Below are positions 47,495 to 59,170 of a stretch of 64,000 nt of DNA, piece by piece. Both the position numbers and the translations under genes were made by a program. The stretch is taken from assembly GCA_012861695.1 (NCBI GenBank), contig JAAOOA010000168.1, forward strand, positions 462,001 to 526,000. Direction: 5' to 3'. This DNA is from Trematomus loennbergii (taxonomy: Eukaryota; Chordata; Actinopteri; Perciformes; Nototheniidae). The notes under the pieces are model-generated. The model was not told where the DNA came from. It made no database searches and worked only from the letters and a program-made list of their open reading frames with translations. Position 1 is the first letter of the stretch. Each line of letters starts with the position of its first letter.

Positions 47495-47896
47495 TACACA
47501 TTAGAGAGATACCGCAGGTCCTTCCTTCCTGCAGCGGTCAGACTATATAACCACCACGACCCCTAGTAGACCCCCCACACAACACACAGACTATAACACC
47601 CCTTGTTGTTAAAATACCAACTATGTGCAATATATAGATATAGGCCGTTAAAACTCTGCATATATACCTGGCTACTAAATCCTCAGAACTGTTACAGGAT
47701 GTGTATTTTGTAAAATGTGTAACTTTTTTTAATAATAATTTCTTGTTTTAATCTTTAATTCTTTCTTGTATGCATGCTTTAGGAAACATGAAGCTGTCTC
47801 TTTCTGCTTTAACAATGTACATGTATCCTCTGTGGGACTAATAAAGGGATTCTGATTCTGATTCTGATTCTGATTCTGATTCTGATTCTGATTCTG
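47495..47896 (+). mobile_element. L2-type LINE 3' end with (ATTCTG)n tail
   Basis: The end of the ORF2 frame (SFLPAAVRLYN) is followed by a 3' UTR and GGGACTAATAAAGGGATTCTG repeats. Longer version of 23380-23630. Confidence 0.7.
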
Positions 47897-47970
47897 ATTA
47901 CACCTCCAGGAGCTTTCAGGACATCCCATTCCAAACTCTTAGGCATTCATTTGAAGTTGGTCCCCCTTTG

Positions 47971-48455
47971 CACATTTTGTAAAACTAAAGCCAGAGAGAG
48001 ATTTCAAACTGAGACAGGAGTTATTATTGTTGTACTTAAATTGAGTCTGTTGTACAAGCTGTCAATCATTTTACAATGTTCTATATATTTTAATTTATAT
48101 TTTTAAAAATGGACTTGCTACGAAAAGAAATTGGGAGGCAATTTAGATTTTTAATTATAATTTTCGAGGAATAAAGTCAAGAAGTTTAAGAAAGAATAAA
48201 GACAGAGAATAAGGTATACATGTGAACATGAATGAAGCCCACAGAGAACAGAGAAGCATAACTTTAATAATGAACATGATCAAATCTAAGGATGTGAGAG
48301 TGACCTCTGATACGACACATATTTCATTCAGGAGGGAGAGGAGGAGGAGGGGGAGGAAGAGCAGGGAGGATTAGTTTAATAAGCCAGGTGATGCATAACT
48401 CAAAAATATTTACCTAACATTTACGCTTTCTAACGCCACACCCTTTGCACACGTC
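47971..48455. other. Intergenic, no gene recognised
   Basis: AT-rich, with a GGAGGGAGAGGAGGAGGAGG purine run near 48331-48370. No frame or element ends seen. Confidence 0.45.
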
Positions 48456-48746
48456 ACGGAACGTCCACACGGCAGCGTCGCGTTGAAGCTTGTCGGTGGG
48501 CGTGTCTGCCGTGTGACCAACAACCAATCACATTCATCTCCCGCCCCGGCACACAAGCATGCGGTTTGATTGGCTAGAGCTTGTACTGGCATATGATTTG
48601 ATTGGCTGACGCTTGAATAGTTGAACTTTTCTCAACTTTCGAAGCGGCAACGGAGGAGGCAAAGCGACGCGAGGGAACCACAATGCAGTTCGGCAAAGCG
48701 TCACTCACCCCATTCAAAGCGCGACGCTGCCGTGTGGACGTACCGT
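48456..48746. mobile_element. 291-bp MITE with 27-bp inverted ends
   Basis: It starts ACGGAACGTCCACACGGCAG. The reverse complement of its right end is ACGGTACGTCCACACGGCAG, one mismatch. GC-rich ends and a short AT-rich middle. The target duplication is unclear. Confidence 0.8.
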
Positions 48747-49234
48747 CAGTGTACACATCAACCCGCCAAAATAAAACACCCCTCACATGTTAATAGACTT
48801 TTTTCTGATAATATAAAACACAACAAACAGATAGCAGACATTTGTCAATAAAGTCCTGCTCACTCCGACACACTTCACATTTGTCCAACACACGAAGCAC
48901 AACGTGAGAATCAGCAGCAGTCGTAGAGAGAGTTCAGAAACACACGTGCACATATTTCTTATTCTTTATATTTAGGTGATGCATGGTGGGGAGCCGAAGA
49001 GATCTGTAAGGCTGGAAAAAGAAATATATGATTGGAGCTTCATCCCTGCATCTGAGACCGGAGCGTGTCCACGGAGTTACATAGAAAATAAAATATTAGT
49101 TTTAAATCGATTTTTGATGTCCTTGTGTTTCATTTTTTTAAATCTAGATTTCGTCGGCGGTCGTCTTCTGTTCACTTCTGACGATCCTGGGAGGGAGATG
49201 AGAGAAGACAGATTCATCCATTTCTCATCATATT
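48747..49234. other. Intergenic, nothing recognised
   Basis: No long frame and no element ends noticed. Confidence 0.4.
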
Positions 49235-49241
49235 ATCAACA

Positions 49242-50644
49242 CAGTGCTTCTCAAAGTGTGGTCCGTGAGCGCCCCCTAGTGGTCCGTGAGCATATTGGTA
49301 AAATGTCACATTTGAAATAAATAAATAGGGCTGTGCGATTATGGCAAAAATCATAATCACGATTATTTTGGTCAATAATTGATATCACGATTATTAAATA
49401 CATTGACTTTGAAAACATCCATTTATTGAACTTTAAAACAAATACAAATAATAATTTGAACAGTATCTTATAACTGTTGATTACCCTGAACGTATAATTC
49501 AACTGAAAAACTTTAAATAAATAATATCAAAATAATAAATACCAATAAACAAGATCAACAAATATTTTGGAGCGCACTTCCAAAAGCTACTTATCATATA
49601 TAAAAATATGATAAATACAAATAAATTAGACCAAAATTAATTAGATCAAATATGTTGCACTGTCACAACCTAGCAAAGCAAAATAATTGTTTAATTCGAT
49701 TATGTTGTTTTCGTAATTGTGGCAGGCCAAAATCGTAATTGCGATTAAAATACGATTAATTGCACAGCCCTATAAATAAATACATTTAAGTTTTCCGCAC
49801 TCTCGCGGGAATATCTCCGCAATGGAGCGAGTTGAATGGTTTAGCCCAGCGCAACACCTTCGTCACACATGGTGCCACTTGTTTGTACCATTTTCAGGCG
49901 ATTTGTAATCTGTTCTAGAAAAACGATGTGGTTTCTTTTAGATTTCAAGAAGCGTATAAAACAAACAATGGATGTCTTTTATGAACATTTATCCACGCTG
50001 AAGTAGATTTAGATGTTTTAGGAGTGAGATAGAGATTATTATCTAATTAATATATGCATCCGATGAAGCATTGCATGAAGTCTGTTGATGATCAGAGGCT
50101 GTTGTTGGGGCTGCATAAACGTTTTTTATTTTAGTTTTGTAGGCAGACCATGCAGGCCAGCCCGATGGTCACCAAGGTTCATGTTTTAATAGCATTTTTA
50201 CAAAAAAAGCCCAGACGAGCCTAACATGTGAAAAAAGGGCTTAGACCTCAGAGAGTTCAACTTGGGCCTGCGACCAAAGTTTAACTGTATTTTAAAAATC
50301 CACAGCGGAGGTTTGAGTCGTACTACCTGTGAGTCTGTTGGATAGGACATAAACTCCGTAATAAATGTAGTCTACTTTTCATAAGAGGTGTAAAACCTGA
50401 GAGCATTTTAAATCGCATTTGAAGGAAATGCTTATATAATCTGTAGTTGTATTTGTGTTGTTGATTTAATGTGTGAACGAGGCGATACAGAGAAGTGAAG
50501 CTGTCACTATTAGGCTGTAGTTTGTTATTAACTGTTGGAGCGGTGAGCAGGCCTTTTGGTTCTGGATATTTGTGGAGTCAGGTGGTCCGTGAGTGTTTGC
50601 TTATTGGTTAAGTGTCCTTGGTATGAAAAGTTTGAGAAACACTG
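49242..50644. mobile_element. hAT element, TIR CAGTGCTTCTCAAAG, with nested MITE
   Basis: It starts CAGTGCTTCTCAAAGTGTGG and ends AAAGTTTGAGAAACACTG, with ATCAACA directly repeated on both sides (49235-49241 and 50645-50651). No transposase frame. A separate MITE lies at 49327-49771. Confidence 0.75.
49327..49771. mobile_element. 445-bp MITE nested in the hAT element
   Basis: It starts AGGGCTGTGCGATTATGGC and ends TACGATTAATTGCACAGCCCT. The flanks are low-complexity AAATAAATA, so the duplication cannot be measured. Confidence 0.75.
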
Positions 50645-51017
50645 ATCAACAGAGAATAAGAAGTGTTGTACAGTTATAGTGCCTGGAGATTGTTTAAGTC
50701 GCCCTAATGAGACACATTTGATTTAAAATAACAAGTCAATACAATTAACAAAAAACACATGCAACATACAATACTGGAAATGTTAATAAAGAAAACAATA
50801 TACCAAAAGATACTGTTTTTAATTGGGATTTAAATCAAAATAAATGTGTTCTCTGATTGCAGATTGAGATCCACTGTGGAGCAGCCTTAACAGAAAATGA
50901 AATGTGGATAATCTTGTCAGCGTGTGTGATGATGATTTCCTATCGTTGTGTTTCTGAAGCAGTGATGAGAATAAACACATGTATTGTCTTTGTTTGTACA
51001 ATGACTCCTTCAGTGGT

Positions 51018-51352
51018 TTTAAAGGGGACCTATCATGCAAAATGCACTTTGTGATGTCTTCTCTACATCAACATGTGTCCCCGGTGTGTCGGGGAACTCA
51101 CGCAGCGTCAGAAATAAAACCCTCTCTCTTTTCCTCCGTACCCAAATCTCTAAAAACGGGGAACAACGGAGCTGATCCAGATTTGCGTCCGATATGACGT
51201 AATATCTGAAATGTGGACCCACGGCCCAATCAGAAACGTTGCTATCAGAAACAATGCCCGACTGTTTTGGACGTAATATGGTCGGTTTTTCATATATTTG
51301 TATATATCTGAGACCTATGCTATTGCCTACAAATAGCACGATAGGTGACCTT
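51018..51352. mobile_element. Small MITE, single-copy form of the minisatellite host
   Basis: It starts AAAGGGGACCTATCATGCAA; the reverse complement of its end is AAAGGTCACCTATCGTGC. At 51058-51080 it contains one copy of the TCTACATCAACATGTGTCCCC core that is repeated at 52058-53821. Confidence 0.75.
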
Positions 51353-51430
51353 TAAAACCTAAAAGTATTTGTATTGTGTTAACATGAACATGTGTACGTT
51401 TCAGAGAGATGTTAATAAAGCAGATGTTAC

Positions 51431-51475
51431 CTGATCGATTCTGGACCGGTTCTGTATTGGGGCAGGTTCATAGCT
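51431..51475 (-). CDS. ythdf1: ythdf1 45-nt exon
   Basis: On the minus strand: acceptor TTTCTTTTCCAG, exactly 15 codons (SYEPAPIQNRSRIDQ), donor CAG|GTAACA. It begins in phase 0, matching the phase-0 end of the YTH exon (VVKK). I infer that this is the next ythdf1 exon from phase, strand, order and spacing. The last codons of the protein were not found further down. Confidence 0.65.
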
Positions 51476-51626
51476 CTGGAAAAGAAATGTGGTTATGTTA
51501 GAAAAACACGTCATCATATTTTAATATTTCATCATCAAACCTTCAAACTGTTTTAATGAAGATAAAGAGAAATCAGCTTTGAGACTGTTATAAGGGGGAG
51601 GGTCTTTTTTTACAACGTTTATTACT

Positions 51627-53848
51627 TTTAAAGGTCCCCTATTATACTCTTTTTTTTAATCAATATCTCAGTATATACAGAGCCTGTCTCTGATTGGCTG
51701 AAACACCAAACAGATCATTGCAGCATTACCCATAATCCCCTCTGTTTCAGCCCTGTTTCCAAAGTGCTGATTCTCTGTCTGTTACTTTAGATGAAAATAA
51801 GGAGCCCCTCCCCACGCCCCTCTGAGAGAGATTTGGTTACAAAGAACTCAATGGTGCTCTAGGAGGAGATTCAGGTGATAAGGTGGGGGGGGGGGTTACC
51901 TTGGTTGCTGATTGGCTAATGGTTACACAAGACAAACATCGTTATGACATCATAAGTGGCCAAAATCTGATCAGCTCATTTTCAGACAGGTTTTTATAGA
52001 AATGGATCAAAAGAGAGAGAATCTTTGTTCCTGAAACTTTCAGAGTCTCTTTCCACAGAGGGGACACATGTGATGAAGAAGAGACATGAAGAAGAGGGGA
52101 CACATGTTGATGAAGAGACATGAAGAAGAGGGGACACATGTTGATGAAGAAGAGACATGAAGAAGAGGGGACACATGTTGATGTAGAAGAGACATGAAGA
52201 AGAGGGGACACATGTTGATGTAGAAGAGACATGAAGAAGAGGGGACACATGTTGATGAGAAGAGACATGAAGAAGAGGGGACACATGTTGATGTAGAAGA
52301 GACATGAAGAAGAGGGGACACATGTTGATGAAGAGAGACATGAAGAAGAGGGGACACATGTTGATGTAGAAGAGACATGAAGAAGAGGGGACACATGTTG
52401 ATGTAGAAGAGACATGAAGAAGAGGGGACACATGTTGATGTAGAAGAGACATGAAGAAGAGGGGACACATGTTGATGTAGAAGAGACATGAAGAAGAGGG
52501 GACACATGTTGATGTAGAAGAGACATGAAGAAGAGGGGACACATGTTGATGTAGAAGAGACATGAAGAAGAGGGGACACATGTTGATGTAGAAGAGACAT
52601 GAAGAAGAGGGGACACATGTTGATGTAGAAGAGACATGAAGAAGAGGGGACACATGTTGATGTAGAAGAGACATGAAGAAGAGGGGACACATGTTGATGT
52701 AGAAGAGACATGAAGAAGAGGGGACACATGTTGATGTAGAAGAGACATGAAGAAGAGGGGACACATGTTGATGTAGAAGAGACATGAAGAAGAGGGGACA
52801 CATGTTGATGAAAAGAGACATGAAGAAGAGGGGACACATGTTGATGTAGAAGAGACATGAAGAAGAGGGGACACATGTTGATGTAGAAGAGACATGAAGA
52901 AGAGGGGACACATGTTGATGTAGAAGACACATGAAGAAGAGGGGACACATGTTGATGTAGAAGAGACATGAAGAAGAGGGGACACATGTTGATGAAGAAG
53001 AGACATGAAGAAGAGGGGACACATGTTGATGTAGAAGAGACATGAAGAAGAGGGGACACATGTTGATGTAGAAGAGACATGAAGAAGAGGGGACACATGT
53101 TGATGTAGAAGAGACATGAAGAAGAGGGGACACATGTTGATGTAGAAGAGACATGAAGAAGAGGGGACACATGTTGATGAGAAGAGACATGAAGAAGAGG
53201 GACACATGTTGATTAGAGAGACATGAAGAAGAGGGGACACATGTTGATGAAGAAGAGACATGAAGAAGAGGGGACACATGTTGATGTAGAAGAGACATGA
53301 AGAAGAGGGGACACGTGTTGATGTAGAAGAGACATGAAGAAGAGGGGACACATGTTGATGTAGAGAGAGACATGAAGAAGGGGGACACATGTTGATGTAG
53401 AAGAGACATGAAGAAGAGGGGACACATGTTGATGTAGAAGAGACATGAAGAAGAGGGGACACATGTTGATGTAGAAGAGACATGAAGAAGAGGGGACACA
53501 TGTTGATGAGAAGAGACATGAAGAAGAGGGGACACATGTTGATGTAGAAGAGACATGAAGAAGAGGGGACACATGTTGATGAAGAAGAGACATGAAGAAG
53601 AGGGGACACATGTTGATGTAGAAGAGACATGAAGAAGAGGGACACATGTTGATGTAGAAGAGACATGAAGAAGAGGGGACACATGTTGATGTAGAAGAGA
53701 CATGAAGAAGAGGGGACACATGTTGATGTAGAAGAGACATGAAGAAGAGGGGACACATGTTGATGTAGAAGAGACATGAAGAAGAGGGGACACATGTTGA
53801 TGTAAGAGACATGAAGAAGAGGATTTTGCATAATAGGTGACTTTGAAG
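51627..53848. mobile_element. MITE expanded by an internal minisatellite
   Basis: The left end TTAAAGGTCCCCTATTATAC and the right end, read in reverse, TCAAAGTCACCTATTATGC are inverted repeats of the family at 51018. The middle is occupied by the 37-bp array. The right end lies about 20 nt inside the ythdf1 intron. Confidence 0.75.
52058..53821. repeat. 37-bp minisatellite, about 48 copies
   Basis: The unit (plus strand) is GAGACATGAAGAAGAGGGGA then CACATGTTGATGTAGAA. Variants lack one to a few bases or read GATGAAGAA. The unit has no stop in any minus-strand frame, so frames of 376 to 629 codons exist in all phases. Their product is a 37-residue periodic peptide and not a real protein. Confidence 0.95.
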
Positions 53849-53866
53849 TCTTGAGGGAGCTCCTAC

Positions 53867-54327
53867 CTTCTTCACCACCTCCTCCTCCTCCTGCTTCTTC
53901 TCGTAGTGGGAGAAATCGTCGAAGATGGAGGTGGTGTGTTTGTTACTGGGCGATGATCTTCAGCACCTGCTTGGCCTTCTCCAGAGAACCTCCTGAGTGT
54001 CGCGTGAGTTTGGTGACGGGCTTGTTGTCGTTGTTCTCCAGGCGGATGTGGCGCAGCTGGCTGTTGGGCACGTCCTTCACGAACAGCCAGTGGACGTCGA
54101 ACTTCCCCTTCCACTTGTCCTGCGCCCAAACCCCCGCGCTGGTGCCGTAATCCACGGGCGAACGCATCTCCGCCACGCCGCAGAAGTGCCCGCTGCCGTT
54201 CACGCTGTACAGCAGGTACACCGGGCCCTTGGAGCTCATGGTCCTGAAGGCCGAGTCCAGACGCTTGTTCCCGTGCTCCGTGCTGCACCAGATGGAGTAC
54301 TTGATGGAGCGGTGGATGTCGTCCTCG
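53867..54327 (-). CDS. ythdf1: ythdf1 YTH-domain exon
   Basis: Encodes most of a YTH domain, which reads N6-methyladenosine in mRNA. Readable segments: [66 protein letters not shown] and [19 protein letters not shown]. The three cage tryptophans (in SIW, GVW and DKW) are present. [14 protein letters not shown] and [12 protein letters not shown] favour YTHDF1 over YTHDF2/3. Acceptor TTCTCTTCCAG, donor AAG|GTAGGA. Three one-base indels: an extra A at about 54009, a missing C at about 53985 (together they garble the normally constant NSRDTQEVP segment), and an extra A at about 53945 that makes a TAA. The large upstream exon was not found in the window. Confidence 0.9.
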
Positions 54328-55827
54328 CTGGAAGAGAAGATAAACTTGTTTTATGCATTCATTTATTTATTGAACAGGGACAGTGCACATTGCATTGGTT
54401 GGGTTTTATGTATACATCTCTGCTTGGGCTGGTTCCCTCTTAGATTTGCAAGTATATGTGTAAAAAGCAAAGTTTATATATCCCAAGATTTTATTCGGAT
54501 GCTGGTTCCTAAAGTGAGAACAGAACTGGGGGGTTCAAGTCCATCTTAAAGGACAGAGAACAAGAATCCATTGGCCGATGTGATTGCTCTTATATCACAT
54601 AGTTGAAGTCGTTTTAAATGTTGCCAGTTTTTAATGATTTATAACAGTTTCTTTTATTTGCATATTGACTGGTTATGTGCCATTTCATTTGTGTTGTACA
54701 GCTGTATTCGTCTGCCTGTATTGCTGTTGTAACTTTGTTCATGCTGCCCTCTTGGCCAAAAATACATGTTCATCTCAATGAGACTTTTTACCTGGTTAAA
54801 TAAAGGATATATATATATGTTACATGTTGTGATCATGGACCCCTTGTTTCTGTTGTGGATTGTGAAGTGCTATATGTGACATGTACAGTGGCGACTCGTC
54901 ATTAGGGGCACAGCAAAATATGAAACAAATATATATCTTAAAATATATTTTAAGATCATGTTTAGTCATCTGATTTGTCTGTACATTGCTGTTTTAGTCT
55001 ACACTGGATCCATTGATATTGTGTCACGGTGTTGTTAACATGGCCCACCAGTGCAGAAATACCCGGATGTTGACAAGCAAGCCTCTATCACGACTTTTGG
55101 TTCAATATAACACACGTTTTTGTGGAGAATACGAAGATTTTTTCAGTTCTTGTCAAGCAAATGTATTTGTACTACGTATGTTACTAAAGAGGTTTCAGAT
55201 TGGCCAGTGTCCATGTGAAGTTATCGTCATCTCTCGGCGTGAAAACAGTATTTCCCGTGTCGGCGTTTTCATAGTAACGTGGTTGCTAGGGACGCATCTC
55301 TCGCTGCCGGAAATGAGTATTCTCGTCACTGTCCAACACATTCTCACTCCCAACTCGACCTGTCAGGATCCCTTGGCGTCACTATCAACGCAGTGGGGGC
55401 CCTTTAGCGTCGATTTTCAACTATCCGGAGTCCCATTGACTTGCATAGAGCGACACCCCCCCCCCCCCCCCTCTCTCTTAGGGCTGTGCATCTTCACTGG
55501 TCTCACGATTCGATTACGATTATCCTGTCAACGATTCGATATCCCGATGCATAACAATGCGTTGCATCCTCAATTTTCTATATTACTGCACATGGCTTCT
55601 TTTTCATCAATGAATACATGCAGTTAGATAAATATGAACTCCCTTTTTATTATTTAGAAAGTGCGTCAGAAATCAATAACATAAATGTCTAGACATTAAA
55701 TTATAAACCAAAATAAACCAATTGTATAGCTCTAGCATCCCCTATCCCTCATGATTGTATGAGATGAAGTTAGCTTCATCATATCTCAATCAGTGAATAA
55801 TAAAGTTTCTATCAGGTTACCATAAGG
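54328..55827. other. Intron/intergenic with repeat debris
   Basis: 54770-54815 has a LINE-like 3' end (CTGGTTAAATAAAGG). 54930-55030 matches 24480-24560 and 24020-24070 in reverse. 55440-55480 has a poly-C/(CT) run followed by a CGATTCGATTACG repeat. A 204-codon frame at 55013-55627 resembles nothing I know and crosses repeats. Confidence 0.5.
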
Positions 55828-57060
55828 CAGTGTTTCTCAAAGTGTGGGGCGCGCCCCACTGGTGGGGTGCAGAGATGTGATAGATGGGTCGCGAATGGAC
55901 GCAATGAACGGGAGATTTAAAAAAAAAAAAGATTTAACTTTTTTTTTTTTAAATACATTTTTTGGACCTCAGGCCAGAATCGAACCTGGGTCCTTGCGGG
56001 CGGTAGTGGACTGTTACAGCCGGAGACTCGCAACGGCGGTGGACTTTCACAGTGCCGGAGCCTCGCAACGGCGGGTGTTTGCGGCGGATGCGGTACCAGC
56101 GCAGCGGCGCTGTGAAAGTCCACGCCTATGCCAACGGCAGCAGCCCACCAACGGCAGCGGGCCACGGGAAAAGTCCCGAATCTCCCGATGGCCAATCCGA
56201 GCCTGCTCTCACACACACATCTGAAACCAAAATCATTTACAGACATGTGTAAAAATCTCTCACACCACACACAACAGCGTTGCAGTCGGGAAGAAAAGCA
56301 ATGTGTTTATCTATTTATATAGCCTAGTTGTAAAAAATAAAGTAAGAAATCATTCCAATGTGTACTGTAGGACAGTAAAAAAAAAAAAAGAACAGTTTAA
56401 AAGGGGAGTGATTAGTAAAATATGCATAAATAAAAAGAAAGAATGCTAACTAGGTAACATAAGATAAGAATAACCAGTTTAAATGATTTGTTATTGGTTG
56501 TGATCATATTCTAAGATGTTTGGATCATTAAAAAAGTATACAGCTCCCTTTCATCTGAGTGTTGAGAGCTGTATCCATCAATTCATGCTGTGCTCAAAGT
56601 GCTCCAGATTGATGCATTTCACTTCAACATTTAAAAAAACATCTTCCCGGGGGTGCATGCCCCCGGACCCCCCTAGGGGAGGTGAGGTCCACCCCCAAAT
56701 AAAACAGGTTAAAAATAATTTAATTGCATACATTTTCTTTTAGTAAACACTGAAAAGGGGTCCCACAGACTCAAATAGCAAATGAAGGTTAAAGGTAAGC
56801 ATATCATAATGCTAAAATGTGCTAAATATATACACAGCAAAAAACAAAAAAAAAGAGGAGTAAAAGTAGCTCACGACTTGTTTTATTTTTTTTAAGTAGC
56901 TCTCATCCTAAAAAAGGTTGGAGACCCCTGCTATAGAACGATACATTTGACAATTTTAAGCTTGGCCTACCATTTTATTGGAGCGATGAGGAACAGGTGG
57001 GGCTTGAAAAGGCCCACCTGTTCAAAGTGGGGAATGACAGAAAATGTTTGAGAACCACTG
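55828..57060. mobile_element. hAT element with 8-bp TSD CCATAAGG
   Basis: It starts CAGTGTTTCTCAAAGTGTGG and ends AAAATGTTTGAGAACCACTG. CCATAAGG flanks both ends (55820-55827 and 57061-57068). No transposase frame. Confidence 0.9.
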
Positions 57061-57068
57061 CCATAAGG

Positions 57069-57651
57069 GAGGGAACGGTTAATCGAATATTCGAAATTAT
57101 TCAGGAATTCGAATATGAGAATATGAGTTATGAATATTTTTATTGTAATTCTTTTTTTTTTTGGGAGGGTTGCCTAAGTTGATTACATATTATCAAATGG
57201 AATAATTCAATGTATACGACAGTGCCATAGCTAAATGTGTTAGGTCTAAAGGTGTGTTTTGCTCCGCTCACCGGCCCCTCACAGCGGGCAGAGCTGCAGG
57301 TGCTGATCTCTCTCTCGCGTCTGGTTATACTTCACTCTCGTTTATGTCCAAATCCATCAGAAAACCAAGTTATGTTTTAAGCATGAAAGCTGTAGGCCTA
57401 TAGCTGTCAACTGTTCAACTGTGATCACCAGTTCAATACATTTGACACATTTCGACTTGGTTTCTATACTTATTTGAACATGTATTTATTTATTTTTCTA
57501 AATTTAATTTAAAAAAGAAAAAAAAATTGTAAACATTTTTCCCCATTTTTTAATTTTTTTAGGACATGTACATTTCTGTTAATCGGTTAACCGTTTTTTG
57601 GGGGTCGAATATTCGAATATACATTTGCTTTCAAATTCCCATCCCTAGTTA
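57069..57651. other. AT-rich sequence with CGAATATTCG motifs
   Basis: AATCGAATATTCGAAA near the left and TCGAATATTCGAATATAC near the right, with ATCCCTAG at the end, suggest another MITE. The ends are not convincing. Confidence 0.35.
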
Positions 57652-57902
57652 CTATCAGCCTGTCACTCATTATTTTCAGGGGGGGGGGCGGGGTTTGGAG
57701 GAACAGAGGAGACGTGATCGCGGAAGCTTTCCTCCTGCCTTCACAAACTTTACACATGTATTTATCGTCTGAAAATAGCAAGAGGACATTCATACTCTGC
57801 AATCCAAGACTCGATTAAACCTGACATGACGACAACAAGTGTTTTTCAAAAACATAAATAGATGTGTGTCTCTGAGCCGCAGCGACACGGACTGATTCAG
57901 AG

Positions 57903-58694
57903 TAGTGATGGGAATTCCGGCTCTTCTTGGGCGGATCATTTGGCTCGGCTCACCAAGAAGAGCCGCCTCTTTCGGCTCCCAAACGGCTCTTCAGTTTACC
58001 ACATATTATACCTTTTATAATTCAATCAAATGTAGCCCTGTTTTGACTAATGATTTATATGTGTACACATATCACTTAAATTATTCAATACATCCTTTGT
58101 ACTGAAGTATTCAAAAGTAAAAATACATGTTTATATCAATTATTTGCTGTGGCCAATTGTTTTCATTGCTTTACAGACCCTTGTATCTCTCTGATACCAC
58201 CCAATGAATGCACTGACTTGCTTGTAGAACCACGCTACACAAAGCAGATAGCACACCTATAAAAACTTAAGCATAGACATTTAAAAAAAGGGGCTACTGT
58301 ATCGACATTTTAAAATTAATTTAAAGAAAAGGCCCTGACAAAACAGCAGGGCTCTATTTCAGTATTAACTAAAGAAAAAAAGACAGCAACAGCTGACATC
58401 AAATCTTTGCTGAGCCCAAGGATAATCATAAATAAATAACATAGTGAAAATAAATATATTGCAATGCTCAGTACAGCAGCATCCAACCGTCTCTAATCCT
58501 TGGATTTACATGCCACTGTATGCATGCACGGAGCAGCTGTAGCGCGGAGATCATCATATCATTCTGTCTTGTATTACTTAACAAAAATAACAAAAACAAA
58601 AAAACGGCTCGTTCGCGGGCGCGAGCCGGCTCCCGTCGTTCACTTAAAAGAGCCGGCTCTTTGAGCCGGCTCGTTCGCGACCGACACATCACTA
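57903..58694. mobile_element. hAT element with 8-bp TSD ATTCAGAG
   Basis: It starts TAGTGATGGGAATTCCGG and ends GCGACCGACACATCACTA. ATTCAGAG flanks both ends (57895-57902 and 58695-58702). The ends carry many GAGCCG/CGGCTC short repeats. Confidence 0.85.
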
Positions 58695-58807
58695 ATTCAG
58701 AGCGGGTCATTCTCCTTCTGGTTCTGGACTGGTGTTCTTGTGTTGGTGAATGAAGCAGACTGCTGTGTTTGGAGTCGCTGTGCCGCTGTCACTTCTGTTC
58801 CCTGATC

Positions 58808-59063
58808 TGTTGCGTGAGACATTATATTCAGCAGAAGTCTCCACGTTTGCAGTCAACCAAAGTAGTTTGTAAGTATGCTACGGACAGAAAAACACACACA
58901 CGACCACATCGCTCAGAGTTTGGCCTGGAGTACGGACCGTTTGTTGAATCTGCGCATGCTCATTAGCATGACCACGTTTCTTTCACTCAGGCACATTCTG
59001 ATGATGTCATACACATGAACTGAAACATGACTTTGTTCTTATACAAAATATGCTTAACACTCC
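58808..59063 (-). mobile_element. Copia 3' LTR
   Basis: On the minus strand it starts TGTTAAGCATATTTTG after the purine-rich GAGTGGGAG and runs to GTCTCACGCAACA, giving TGTT...AACA ends and about 256 bp. The boundary away from the ORF is inferred from the TG...CA rule only. Confidence 0.6.
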
Positions 59064-59170
59064 CACTCAAAGACATGTTAATAACTCTCTACAGTGGTAC
59101 ACAGAATCCAAATAAACGAAAAAAAAAAACTTCTCTAGCAGTGTGTCAATTTTTACACCTGCAATTCACA

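Noticed and set aside
51942..53878. Minus-strand open frames of 221 to 629 codons rich in SSSCLFYINMCPLFF
   Set aside because: They are the 37-bp minisatellite read in three frames; the unit happens to have no stop codon. There is no domain and no start context.
55013..55627. 204-codon frame
   Set aside because: No recognisable domain; it crosses a poly-C run and a dispersed CGATTCGATTACG repeat.
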